Origin: Ciona intestinalis
Taxonomy: Eukaryota > Chordata > Ascidiacea > Phlebobranchia > Cionidae
Assembly (NCBI RefSeq): GCF_000224145.3
Contig: NC_020170.2
Location: 3,240,646-3,304,645, forward strand
Length of the DNA stretch: 64,000 nucleotides
Reading direction: 5' to 3'
In this document: piece after piece, positions 12,201 through 23,119 of the stretch
How positions within the stretch are numbered: position 1 is the first letter of the stretch
Layout: each line of letters opens with the position of its first letter
Notes under the pieces: generated by a model
What the model was told of the DNA's origin: nothing
The model's input: only the letters and a program-made list of their open reading frames with translations
The model's database searches: none
Translations under genes and position numbers: made by a program

Positions 12201-15200
12201 TACAATTAGCTTAGCTTACACTTTGTGAAATAGCAATTTTTTTAGCGTTGGCTTTTACTACTTGTTTATATTTGCAGGAGCATTCAGGGAGACATTATAA
12301 AACGTGGCTTGATAAATGCAGCTGATGTTGCTTACAGTTCAATTACGAGTAAATTATATTGGTCCAATGAAACAAGGTAAGACATATGGTCGAAATTAAC
12401 ATAGCATTTAGGCGCAACTTTTTTAATATATTAGTAGCAGTCGTTCTCTGTTTATTTGGAGCCGTTCTATGCGTAAATTACAAATGTGTATTCCAGTGAC
12501 AGGTCTGCACATAATCTTATTTTGTGTGGTGTATAAGTAATTTTTGTCCCTTTTTATCAAATCCTAGATATGTTAGACTCAAAAATTATCTGAAGCAATG
12601 TGATATGTAAATATTGTAAATACAGATCAAACGTTTATATTATTCTGTAATATAAATGGGAAATAACTTTTTTCGCAATTAAATTTTACCAGAATTTTGA
12701 CATTTTATTAAGATTGATTTTATCAGGGATTTTAAAACTAGACATACTGTTTTACTTTTAAAGGTAAAAATTCTGTTTAAGATTAAAAAATCTGTTTAAG
12801 ATATATGGCTAAAAAATTAACGTTAAATAACCTATTTAAGATTCATGGCTAAGAAGTCTGTTTAAAATTTCAGGCTAAAATTTTTTTTAACATTTGGGGC
12901 AAAAAAATCTGTTTAAGATTAAAATATATGTTTAAGATTTATAGCTAAAAAATATGTTTAAGATTTTGTTCTTTTTAGTTCACAGTCTCGTATAAACAAG
13001 AAGGAAGGAGTTGCAGTTGATTGGATTCACCACAATCTATATTGGACAGATGCTACAAGTAACAAAGTCATGCTTGCTTTTGGTGATGAGGGAAACTTGG
13101 AAAATGTTTCAACTTTGATTGAAAGAAATTCTGACTACAGGCCAAGGGCAATCGCATTAGATCCTGTGAAAGGGTAAGCAGTCTAAATTTTGCCTATTTA
13201 ATGAAAAAAGAAATAATTAGTTGTGTTCTGTTTTATTTTTGTTGCAAATTGCAGCTTTCAAATTGTGGTCAGTAGAAAAAAATAATGGATATTTCTTTGT
13301 ATGCAGTATTTTATTGGTTTAATTCGTGATAATACATATGGTAATTAATGTCATATCATAATACATATGTTAATAGGCCGAACCTAACTTCAATTCCAGC
13401 TCATTTTACATATCAAGCCAGCTATATTAATATTCCTTTTTTAACCTTTTATATCAAAGTTAGTAGTAACCAGCATGTTTTTTCAGCTACATGTATATAA
13501 GTGATATTGGAAGTCAACCTAAGATAGAGAAATGCTGGATGAATGGTGAACATTGTATGATTATAATTGATCAAAATATTCAGCTTCCCAATGGTATAGC
13601 ATTAGGTAAATATGCATTGTGTGTTGTTGCTGCCAGAAAAATTATTAAGTCTAAGGGGGCTCTTCTGGCTATTTATTACTTGGTAATGTAAATATGATTG
13701 TTCTGTTTTAACTTGTTTTAAACAGTTTGTAAGGTATGGAGAAAGCTAAGCTTAAGCTGAGATCTGTTTATGTACCAAAGTGGTTTTAAATTTGTACTAG
13801 ACTACAAATTATAAGTTTTTACTTTTAACCCAAGAACTTGTGGGTGTTGGGAGAATGGCCAAAAAAGGCCATACATATTTATCTGCACAACTTTTTGCTT
13901 AAGAAATAGACTTGCATGTTTGATAGTATTAGAAGAAGCTTTATACTATTTTGTTTTTTTTGCTGGCTGTCTTGTATAGAGCTTTTGTTACACTATAATG
14001 ATGTTCATAGACTTTTCAACACAAACAATGTTTTGGACTGATGGACAATTAAAAACTTTGNNNNNNNNNNNNNNNNNNNNNNNNNNNNNNNNNNNNNNNN
14101 NNNNNNNNNNNNNNNNNNNNNNNNNNNNNNNNNNNNNNNNNNNNNNNNNNNNNNNNNNNNNNNNNNNNNNNNNNNNNNNNNNNNNNNNNNNNNNNNNNNN
14201 NNNNNNNNNNNNNNNNNNNNNNNNNNNNNNNNNNNNNNNNNNNNNNNNNNNNNNNNNNNNNNNNNNNNNNNNNNNNNNNNNNNNNNNNNNNNNNNNNNNN
14301 NNNNNNNNNNNNNNNNNNNNNNNNNNNNNNNNNNNNNNNNNNNNNNNNNNNNNNNNNNNNNNNNNNNNNNNNNNNNNNNNNNNNNNNNNNNNNNNNNNNN
14401 NNNNNNNNNNNNNNNNNNNNNNNNNNNNNNNNNNNNNNNNNNNNNNNNNNNNNNNNNNNNNNNNNNNNNNNNNNNNNNNNNNNNNNNNNNNNNNNNNNNN
14501 NNNNNNNNNNNNNNNNNNNNNNNNNNNNNNNNNNNNNNNNNNNNNNNNNNNNNNNNNNNNNNNNNNNNNNNNNNNNNNNNNNNNNNNNNNNNNNNNNNNN
14601 NNNNNNNNNNNNNNNNNNNNNNNNNNNNNNNNNNNNNNNNNNNNNNNNNNNNNNNNNNNNNNNNNNNNNNNNNNNNNNNNNNNNNNNNNNNNNNNNNNNN
14701 NNNNNNNNNNNNNNNNNNNNNNNNNNNNNNNNNNNNNNNNNNNNNNNNNNNNNNNNNNNNNNNNNNNNNNNNNNNNNNNNNNNNNNNNNNNNNNNNNNNN
14801 NNNNNNNNNNNNNNNNNNNNNNNNNNNNNNNNNNNNNNNNNNNNNNNNNNNNNNNNNNNNNNNNNNNNNNNNNNNNNNNNNNNNNNNNNNNNNNNNNNNN
14901 NNNNNNNNNNNNNNNNNNNNNNNNNNNNNNNNNNNNNNNNNNNNNNNNNNNNNNNNNNNNNNNNNNNNNNNNNNNNNNNNNNNNNNNNNNNNNNNNNNNN
15001 NNNNNNNNNNNNNNNNNNNNNNNNNNNNNNNNNNNNNNNNNNNNNNNNNNNNNNNNNNNNTATCCTGTCTTTTCATTTAAAATATTTCCCAATCTCCGCT
15101 ACCATATTCGAAGAGACAAATTAAAGTTATCATTTTATTACTATGTCATTTCCTTAGCTTGTAGAAGAGGCTTTCAACCAGATGCAAACTATACAGATTG

Positions 15201-18200
15201 TGTGGATATTGATGAATGTGAAACTGATACACATCTGTGTGAACAGGTTCCTCATTTATATGTAGTAGGGTGGCTGGGTGGGGTAAGATGGGACACCTAT
15301 AGCACATAATATTTAAATAACTTAATCGTGTTTTAAACAATTAACAAAGTTCTATGGGAGTTGTGACAATGCGGTTCTATAATTGTTTGAATGTTTTTTG
15401 TTTACTATCAAATGGGATAAGAAAATAGATTGAAAAGGTGTCCCATCTTTCCCCACCCCACTTTTTATATAAAGTTTTGCTGCAGAATATGAACTGTGTT
15501 TCGTGCAAATATTTTAGTTTTAAAATTTGAACTTCTAAAACTTTAAAAAAAGTTTGTTATTTTTTTAATATTATTTTTAAAGTTTTCTAATTTAATTATT
15601 CAAACACAGATATGCTTCAATTATGTGGGGAGTTACTTATGTGTCTGTGGTGTTGGATTTACATTAAACCTGGACCGCCGCTCTTGTTATGATGCAGGTA
15701 AGTCAAATACTTATAGTATTCTTAAGAATAAATTGTGTTTTTGTATAAAAATTCAATATTCTGCACTTCTAAGTTTATATTGCAGAATACACTGTCATGT
15801 AGCAATCAATTGGGATAAATGAGAAAAAAATAGACATTTTATAAAAAATACTGTACATACAATAAACAAAATATAAACCTAGTAAAAATTGTATGATATT
15901 AATATTTAGTTAATTTATTTTGTGTATATTTGTTGTTGTTTTTTTATAAAAAGTTACTGTTCATACAGATTGAAAAGTTTATAAACTACCGCTTTGTTAA
16001 AGAAATTAAAACTGTTAGTAAAACATATGATGGTGAGATTTAAACTGAAACTAAACATTCTAAAAATTTTGTAAAAAGTTCTTTTTTATTGGGATTAAAC
16101 AATATAAAGCACAGCTTTGTGAAAGAAATTGAAACCGGTAGAAAAAATGTAGGATATTGATATTTTTAGCATAATGTTGTATAGGTTGTTCCGGCAGTCC
16201 ATGTTTCAATGGAGGTTTATGTTCAGATGTTCCCAATGGTACATACTCCTATACTTGTCAATGCTTGCAGGGATTCAGGTTCGTAAGCTCGGTTAAAAAT
16301 ATTTTTTTATGTATTTTGTTTCAACAACTGTTGTTCTGTCGCTATACCATGGTATTTCATTTAAAATGTTTCTAAATCTTCGTCATCGTAATCGAGAGAC
16401 AAATAAAGTAATTATAGTAGGATAGGGGAAGACGGGACACCTTTTGCATATAAAATCAAAAAATCCTGATTGTATTTTAAACAATTAACAACAGTATATG
16501 AGGGTCGTGTGGATACGTTTTTTTTCTTGGAATGTCCTTTGTACCCTTATTTTTTGGAAAAAAAGTTTGGAACAAAGTAAAACATTTAAAAATTTATGGT
16601 TCAACATAAATATATATAATTTGACATCATTTTATTTAAATCTCATTTTTTATATGTTTTTCTACAGGGGTCGCTTGTGTCGGGAAATATACAGTAGTAT
16701 CAATGTAGCTTTAAGTGGAAATGAGGTTTCATTTGAATGTATTGTTCCAAGAGTTGTTACATCAGTTATAAAGTGGTATAGGAATCGTGAACGAATAACA
16801 ACTGTTAGTTATTTTTCAAATTTTTTAGCACCAGCTTTTAATTAATATATAGTAGTTCATGCCTGTTGTATTTTATATACTGTAAAATGGTTTCATACTA
16901 CACATTTATTGCTATTTATTTTTTATATATAGTAGGCTGGGGAAGATGGGACACCTTTTCATTTTATTTTCTTTTTCCATTAGGTAGTAAACAAAGAACA
17001 TTCAAGGAACTATGAAACCGTATCCTTATAACTCCCACAGACCGTTGTTCATTTTTTAAAACATAATGAGGATATTTGGATATTATGTGCCAAAAGTGTC
17101 CCATCTTCCCCCAACCTACTATAGTAGTAAAACAAAAAATGTGTTTTGCCCATACTGTATGGATTTGGCAGCATATTAAGTTTTACCCTTGTAGTTATTG
17201 TATACATGCGTATTTAAAATAGATTTAAAAAACAGTAACAATNNNNNNNNNNNNNNNNNNNNNNNNNNNNNNNNNNNNNNNNNNNNNNNNNNTATAGTTG
17301 TTCCAGCAGTCCATGTTTGAATGGAGGTTTATGTTCAGATGTTCCCAATGGTACATACTCCTTATACTTGTCAATGCTTGCAGGGATTCAGGTTCGTATG
17401 CTCTGTTAAAAATATTTTTTTATGTATTTTGTTTCAACAACTGTTGTTCTGTCGCTATACCATGGTATTTCATTTAAAATGTTTATAAATCTTCGTCATC
17501 GTAATCAAGAGACAAATAAAGTAATTATAGTAGGATAGGGGAAGACGGGACACCTTTTGCATATAAAATCCAAAAATCCTGATTGTATTTTAAACAATTA
17601 ACAACAGTATATGAGGGTCGTGTGGATACGTTTTTTTTCTTGGAATGTCCTTTGTACCATATGGAACGAGAAAATAAAATGAAAGGCTGTCCCATCTTAC
17701 CCCACTGTACTATAACATACAGTTTAAGTAAACAAGAGTTATGTCATAGTATCTTATTTTTTGGAAAAAAGTTTGGAACGAAGTCAAACATTTAAAAATT
17801 TATGGTTCAACATAAATATATATAATTTGACATCATTTTATTTAAATCTCATTTTTTATATGTTTTTCTACAGGGGTCGCTTGTGTGGGGAAATATACAG
17901 TAGTATCAATGTAGCTTTAAGTGGAAATGAGGTTTCATTTGAATGTATTGTTCCAAGAGTTGTTACATCAGTTATAAAGTGGTATAGGAATCGTGAACGA
18001 ATAACAACTGTTAGTTTTTTTTCAAATTTTTTAGCACCAGCTTTTAATTAATATATAGTAGTTCATGCCTGTTGTATTTTATATACAGTAAAATGGTTTC
18101 ATACTACACATTTATTGCTATTTATTTTTTATATATAGTAGGCTGGGGGAAGATGGGACACCTTTTCATTTTATTTTCTCTTCCCATTAGGTAGTAAACA

Positions 18201-21200
18201 AAGAACATTCAAGGAACTATGAAACCGTATCCTTATAACTCCCACAGACCGTTGTTCATTTTTTAAAACATAATGAGGATATTTGGATATTATGTGCCAA
18301 AAGTGTCCCATCTTCCCCCACCCTACTATAGTAGTAAAACAAAAAATGTGTTTTGTCCATACTGTCTAGATTTGGCAGCATATTAAGTTTTACCCATTGT
18401 AGTTATTGTATATACGCGTATTTAAAAAATATTTTATCAGGAAACTTATTTATACAAACAGTAACAATGTTTTTTTGTGAATCAGGCGATGCGAAACACA
18501 TTCCTAACCTTTAATGGTCGTTTGTTGAGAATTTTCTTCCTAACTTATCTTGAAGCTGGGGATTATAAATGTCAATTTGAACATGGGGGTTCGGAATATG
18601 CCTCAACATACTTTCTTGAAGTCCCGGTTCAACTTTCAGCCGGTATTATTTGTTGTTTATTTTATAACTTTATGGTGTGTTAAGACAACTGGCAGTTTTC
18701 TGGTAATTCCATTTTTTTAAATATTATGCTGGTAATTCTTTTTTTTATTTTTTTTTTTCCTTTAGAAGAAATAAACAAAAAAAAATATGATACTCGGTTC
18801 AATGCTCAATGCTGCTAGCATTAGCATTAAGTGCTGTGTGGCCTTTGGCAATACACTTTATGGTCATTTCTGCAACCCAGTGTTCACTAATGAAATATAA
18901 AACTTATCAGCTATGGAGTGTATAACTTACAACACTTTGCGTTATAACTCTTGTTACCTGCCACATGAGGATAAATAAGTTACATTCTTTTCAAAATAAA
19001 AGTTTAATTTTTTAGATTTACACTGTAAACTTGTTTTTCAGTTTGTGGTCAAGCACCTAGCATAACTGATCGCATTGGTGGAAGAATTACATCAGGTGTA
19101 CCAACTGCACCTTTTAATGGTCCATTTATTGCTATGCTGGTAGAGGTAAGCATAAACCTGTATATTACCTTTTTTGCATGGTAATTTTTATGCGCGCAGG
19201 TACTCGCATATTTACTCGCCAAAACAAAGTTAACACGCATAACGTCATAAGCGTGTCATCTGCTGTAGGAGGTTGTTTGTTACTCGCATTATGCGAGTAA
19301 TTAAAAGTATGGTGGCAGTACAGTTTCACTTTTAAGAGCCTAATCTTTTTGGGTATTAATTTTTTAACAATATTGCACTAAAATAAGCTAACTGAATGTT
19401 GATACGCGCATAAACAAATGAGCATGCAAAATAACGTCATTAACAAGTTATCAAATGACTAGTTAATGCAGATTGTTATTCACATTAACTTTTTACCATG
19501 CAAAAAGGGTATATGATAATATTGAATGCTAAAATTGGCTTTTCTGGGACTCATTTTCAAAGACATACAATAATAACTATTGTTCACTACTCGGTTAAAA
19601 CCAAGAGAGTTTTATTGCGATACTAATATACATCCTTATATTTCATACAGTCTCTGATATGTTGTTAACGTAATATAATTTAACAAGGAAACTATTGAAG
19701 GAAATGAAACCATTTGCGGAGGTTCTATTGCTACAAGGAATAAAATAGTTACAGCAGCACATTGCGTGCACGGTAAGTATTCTATCCATTATTACAAAAC
19801 TACCCAAAAAATAATATAACTAATTACAAAGGTAAACATTACTAATTACAAAGGTAAAGTAAAAAACTATTGCATAGCTAAAAAAATATTAACAAAGTAA
19901 CGTTGTTTTTAAGTATTGAAATATGTAGTTTAATAATTAAAACAAATTTTTACACTTTTTTCTTTATGTATCAAAAGGCCAAAAGTATTCATATTGTCTT
20001 AAGGTTTCATTGCCAGTAATCTGTCAAATTTACATTGAATTTGTTTAATCAAAATACAAGTGACATTATTGAAGTATTTTGCATAAATATCTGTCATATT
20101 TAAAGTACAAACTATTTGTAAACTGAAATTTTAAACCAAAATTAACTAAATACTTTACAGAATTAAATATAACATCACTTAATAATATTATCAGGGTAAT
20201 ATTTCCAAATATTTACAGAATTAAATATAATCCAATATATTTTTAACAATTTCAAAATAATAATACCAAATATTTTACAGATTTAAATATAACATCAATC
20301 CATGTGTTTGTTGGCAAAGTGGTAACAGATATTACATTGATTGAACCGTACCAACAACATTCCCTTATCTCCCATGTTGTATTTCATGAGAATTACGATT
20401 CCGTTAATTTAAACTCAGATATCGCCGTTCTTACTTTATCAACGCAATTAGTATTCACCAAAGCAGTCAAGGTATTTTGAATTTTGTTTTTATTTTGAAA
20501 AAAAGAAACACTTTTATTTTGTTTTTTGAATACGATAATGGCGCTCGAAAAACATAAAAAAAAATTAAAGTTACTGTTTGGTGGAAAAACATATTTACAG
20601 CATATCGGTTAAACAGTCTGTCTCAGCCCTAATATATTGTAGGGTGGGGAAATATGGAACACCTTTTCATTCTTCTTTGTGCTGCATTTCGTAGTAAACA
20701 AAGAGTATTTAAGGAATTAAACTGTTTCCAGACGTTTCCCATAGACCATTGTTAATTGCATAAAACGCGATCAGGATTTTTATATATTTTGTGCTTTAGA
20801 TGTCCCGTCTTCTCCCACTCTACTATACTCATTATTTTTCCTCTTCTTTAACATCCTAACCTGCTAACTTCTATTGGTATCAAAGCAATGCAATTATCGT
20901 CACCTTTTAGCCGTTGTGTATCCCGCTTCATACTGACACAAGCCAAGATATCAAACCAAGGCCAAACAGAGGCTTATCTAAGATGGGGTTGGTGTTAGGG
21001 TATGGAAGGACAAGACATGGTGGTCCAGTTTCAACTCAATTACGGGAAGTACGATTTTATGATCCTGTTAAAGTATTACTGCTTATGCGTGAATGAATGT
21101 ACCCTGCTTTATTTCCTTGTGTGTCTGGGAAACAATAGTCGTTTTAACACGGATGTTGTGTTTCATGCCCTATGTGCCCGCTTATGAGTTACAAATATAA

Positions 21201-22100
21201 CTTTGCTATTCTGTACAACTGACAATTTAGGCAACCCAGTAGTGACCACTAGGTTCACGCAATTGGCGTTAAGTGTTTTGCCTAAAGACACATACACTTA
21301 CAATGATAGCAACAATCCAAAATGGCCAAAAACACATACGCCTATAATACTAGCAGTGATAAGAAAAACAACTGTACTTGTTGACTGGCTCTACTCTTCC
21401 AGTTTAAATCTTCCTTATTTATTCCCATTACAGTAAATATTTCTGTATAATTTCTTTGTAGGTTCTGGTTGAAATTCGCACACACGCCTTTTGTACCGAA
21501 AGATACCGTACTGTCAACAAAGAGGTGACTTCAGTCATGTTTTGTGCAGGTGGTGGCGCACAAGATGCTTGTAGTGGAGATTCTGGTGGACCATTTGCTT
21601 TGTGGAGGTAAGCAGTCAGTTTGTTTGTAGTATATTTTAGTCTTAACAATATATAGTAAAGTGGGGGAAGACGGTACACACCATCTATAAATGCTGTTAA
21701 GTTTGCTTTTAAACTTCCAAGAAAAAACGTTTCATGCATAAATTACAACAGTATGAATAAATGAATGTAACTTGCTTTATCCTCACATGATCAAAAAGAC
21801 GACACTTGTTTTAACACGGGTGTTCTGTTTTGTTTATTCAGTTACACAAGTATGTATGAATGAATGTAACTTACTTTATCCTCGTGTGGCCGGAAAACGA
21901 CAGTCGTTATAACTTATAACACGGGTGTTGCATTATACACTGTATACATTAAGCTTGAAATTTGCAGCAACAGAACACAGTCGTGGTGGTTGGCTGGTAT
22001 TGTATCTTGGGGACCAAGAGGTTGTGGGGTGTCAAATTTACCTGGCGTTTACACAAGAATTGGCACTAGCATGCGCCAGTGGATACACAATCAATTATAA
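6193..22100 (+). CDS. Secreted modular trypsin-like serine protease (FN2-LCCL-YWTD-EGF-Ig-trypsin)
   Basis: At least 27 exons read in phase. 6193-6247: signal peptide MQYIFVALLSILCCASSF. 6556-6717: FN2-like (CHFPF...C...LWC). 7246-7407 and 7733-7855: LCCL (FVCASAIHAG). 8153-8226, 8624-8724, 8994-9057, 9392-9558, 10066-10187, 10454-10600, 11037-11171: propeller blades (IYWTD, VYWFD, VYWID). 11682-11862: LDLR-type EGF. 12278-12376, 12979-13173, 13487-13605, 14011 into the gap: second propeller (LYWSN, LYWTD, MFWTD). After the gap: 15158-15246 and 15610-15697 (EGF, Ca-binding EGF with DIDEC), 16185-16278 (EGF), 16668-16803 plus 18486-18642 (Ig), then the protease on 19042-19145, 19688-19772, 20281-20471, 20911-21048, 21462-21607, 21968-22100. 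The triad is intact: TAAHC, NSDIAVL, DACSGDSGGP. An Asp at position 189 and Gly at 216/226 predict cleavage after Lys/Arg. The activation site reads GGR-ITSG instead of R-IVGG. Exon 8624 uses the second of two AGs to keep frame. Function is inferred: an extracellular, possibly immune or clotting-type protease. Confidence 0.88.
8305..8502 (+). mobile_element. Cimi-like MITE in protease intron
   Basis: Termini TATAGTAGGGTGGGGGCAGA and CTTCCCCCATGCTACTGTATA bracket the usual internal core (GGTAGTAAACAAAGAACATT). It lies between two propeller exons. Confidence 0.85.
9588..9790 (-). mobile_element. tRNA-headed SINE, 3' part, antisense
   Basis: GAATGAATGTAACTTG, TATCCTCGTGTGGCTGG and GTGACCACTGGGTTGGAG are the reverse complement of the tail and middle of the SINE at 51989. 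The tRNA head is missing. Confidence 0.7.
10757..10930 (-). mobile_element. tRNA-headed SINE, antisense, internally deleted
   Basis: The SINE tail (ATGTAACTTGCTTTATTCTC) is followed by TTGCCCAAAGACACGTAC and ATGATAGCAGCGA in reverse orientation. Part of the middle is missing. Confidence 0.65.
11405..11665 (+). mobile_element. tRNA-headed SINE, degraded
   Basis: CTAACCCAGAGGTGATGAGA, GCTGCTACCATTGTGGGTGT, TTGGGCAAGACACTTAACTA and CAGTGGTCACTAATGAGTT follow the order of the complete SINE. The 3' end reads GCAAGTTACATTTATTCATTC. Confidence 0.75.
12765..12972. repeat. Short degenerate tandem repeat in protease intron
   Basis: Repeated units of about 25-35 bp built on AAAAATCTGTTTAAGATT plus ATGGCTAAAAA fill the intron immediately upstream of the exon at 12979. 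Confidence 0.7.
14061..15060. other. Assembly gap (1000 N)
   Basis: All bases are N. The gap cuts the protease gene inside a YWTD propeller exon and hides the rest of that propeller and the start of the next EGF. The round length suggests a placeholder. Confidence 0.99.
15061..15126 (+). repeat. Short interspersed ~65-bp repeat
   Basis: TATCCTGTCTTTTCATTTAA...GAGACAAATTAAAG recurs in similar form at about 16346-16410, 17457-17520 and 29062-29131. The family is not recognised. Confidence 0.55.
15262..15462 (-). mobile_element. Cimi-like MITE in protease intron
   Basis: The reverse-orientation copy starts TAGTAGGGTGG and ends CATCTTTCCCCACCCCAC, with ATAATATTTAAATAACTTAA and TCTATGGGAGTTGTGA inside. 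Confidence 0.8.
16413..16545 (-). mobile_element. Cimi-like MITE, right end deleted
   Basis: It starts TATAGTAGGATAGGGGAAGA and stops at TCCTTTGTACC. The counterpart at 17525 retains the right terminus. Confidence 0.75.
16925..17123 (+). mobile_element. Cimi-like MITE
   Basis: Termini TATATAGTAGGCTGGGGAAG and CCATCTTCCCCCAACCTACT surround the standard core. An allele-like copy is at 18132. Confidence 0.85.
17243..17292. other. Assembly gap (50 N)
   Basis: Fifty N exactly separate the two near-identical 1.1-kb copies inside the protease gene. Confidence 0.99.
17525..17714 (-). mobile_element. Cimi-like MITE
   Basis: Complete counterpart of the copy at 16413, ending TCCCATCTTACCCCACTGTA. Confidence 0.8.
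18132..18330 (+). mobile_element. Cimi-like MITE
   Basis: Near-identical counterpart of 16925-17123, with termini TATAGTAGGCTGGGGGAAGA and TCTTCCCCCACCCTACTATA. Confidence 0.85.
18795..18985 (+). mobile_element. tRNA-headed SINE, degraded
   Basis: Weak matches in SINE order (CAATGCTGCTAGCATT, AACCCAGTGTTCACTAATGA, CATGAGGATAAATAAGTTAC), with deletions. Confidence 0.55.
20151..20297 (+). repeat. Triplicated 3' splice site before a protease exon
   Basis: TTTACAGAATTAAATATAA occurs at about 20153 and again at about 20214, and TTTTACAGATTTAAATATAA spans the real acceptor at 20280. The unit covers the pyrimidine tract, AG and the first exon bases. Use of the outer two AGs leads into stop codons. 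Confidence 0.7.
20635..20827 (+). mobile_element. Cimi-like MITE in protease intron
   Basis: Termini TTGTAGGGTGGGGAAATATG and TCCCGTCTTCTCCCACTCTA with the usual core. Confidence 0.8.
21085..21360 (-). mobile_element. tRNA-headed SINE, antisense
   Basis: TGAATGAATGTACCCTGCTT, AGTGACCACTAGGTTCACGC and TTTTGCCTAAAGACACATAC read as the reverse of the SINE. A partly repeated segment (CAAAAACACATACGCCTATA) follows. Confidence 0.65.
21649..21700. mobile_element. Cimi-like MITE terminus, fragment
   Basis: TATATAGTAAAGTGGGGGAA matches the MITE end; no second terminus is found. Confidence 0.5.
21750..21940 (-). mobile_element. Two SINE tail fragments, antisense
   Basis: TATGAATAAATGAATGTAAC and, 100 bp later, TATGAATGAATGTAACTTAC each begin a reversed SINE 3' end with TATCCTC and TTATAACACGGGTGTT nearby. 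Confidence 0.6.
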
Positions 22101-22236
22101 CTAGACAGCACAAACACCTAAAAGCAACCGAAATGTTTAAGTGAGCATGTTATAACGATCGTTGTTTTGCTCTTAACTCCCTTTTCGCCGTTGTTTTTAT
22201 GCTGCTATGTTTTTTGTTGTCGCATTTAAAGAGATC

Positions 22237-22242
22237 AATAAA
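22237..22242 (+). terminator. Poly(A) signal of the modular protease
   Basis: AATAAA lies 137 bp after the TAA stop at 22098-22100. Confidence 0.7.
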
Positions 22243-22518
22243 AAGAGCCATATGAAGTTGCTAGTACAGAATAACTTAGTATTTTTATTATTCACTGCTT
22301 ACAATAAATGAAAACTAATATTAGTTGCATTCAGTCTTACACTGTGCGACTTTCAGTGTACAGAAACTTACTTTAACTAAGAGCAGACGTTTCAACCGAA
22401 ATGCAATCCAGGAAATATTGTTTCCTGCTTCAACCATCTCGCTTTTTCATTTCAGCGCAATTGATTCATTTACAAACACTAAACATAAATTGTATTAATA
22501 AAGTTTCCTAAAATTAAT

Positions 22519-23119
22519 ATATATAGTAGGGTGGGGGAAGATGGGACACTTTGTCAGACGAGACTTTTAATTTTCTTCTTACGGACCCCCATTTAATGAT
22601 AATCAGGAAAATAGGGTTACAGAACTATTCGACAGTATTATCACGACCTTATAAAACGCCCGTCAAAGCTGATTACTGTTTTTAAATATTAAAAAAAAAT
22701 ATGTAAAATAGAAACAGTATACTTTGAACGGGTAAAAAAAATGCGAAATAGTAAGGTGCCATTTTTTAATGCTCACTAAATCATGGTAAAGCCAATGATT
22801 TTTTTAGTTTGTGTGTGCAAACAATTAAACTAGTTTCATAGCTTCATAAAACAACCTTGACTATTTCGTACAGTTTGATTTTGTCTCATAAAACTAGTTT
22901 TAGTTTTGTAAAAAAAGCACTGAGATATAAGCATAAAAAAACAGGCAGGGGTCGATATGACTTTAATTTGAGATAAAAACAACAAAAAATATCAGTTTAA
23001 CGGTATATACATAAAGTTTACATGGCAAAGAAACTAGCACAGCTTGTTCTCGTTGTTGTAGAATACTGCCAATGTAAATATATATCAATTTAGAGTCCCA
23101 TCTTCCCCCACATTGTAGT
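22519..23119. mobile_element. Long (~600 bp) MITE variant sharing Cimi-like termini
   Basis: Starts TAGTAGGGTGGGGGAAGATG and ends with CCCATCTTCCCCCACATTGT, so the termini match the short family. The ~550 bp interior is unrelated to it (TCAGACGAGACTTTTAATTT, CGCATTTTTTTACCC-like tract). The left ~280 bp recur inverted at 25103-25385. No coding capacity. Confidence 0.75.

Larger units (their letters stand above)
16185..17242 (+). repeat. ~1.1-kb duplication, first copy (EGF exon, half-Ig exon, introns, MITEs)
   Basis: This block is nearly identical to 17293-18380, including introns and MITE insertions. It carries intact EGF (16185-16278) and half-Ig (16668-16803) exons. Relative to the second copy it lacks about 93 bp, spanning the right end of a MITE and adjacent sequence after 16545. 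It ends at a 50-N gap. Confidence 0.85.
17293..18380 (+). pseudogene. ~1.1-kb duplication, second copy with out-of-frame EGF exon
   Basis: The EGF exon copy (from 17298) has lost a G at its acceptor boundary and gained a T near TACTCCTTATAC compared with 16185-16278. It reads out of frame with an early TGA. The half-Ig exon copy at 17874-18009 is intact and is the one adjacent to the second Ig half (18486). Joining copy-1 half-Ig (phase 0) to copy-2 EGF (phase 1) is out of phase, so both copies cannot be used in one transcript. An unmerged haplotype at a contig edge is the likeliest explanation. Confidence 0.75.

Noticed and set aside
13988-15092. Three open frames of 347-362 codons spanning this interval on both strands
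   Set aside because: They consist almost wholly of the 1000 N gap; only the flanking codons are real, and those belong to a protease exon or an intron.
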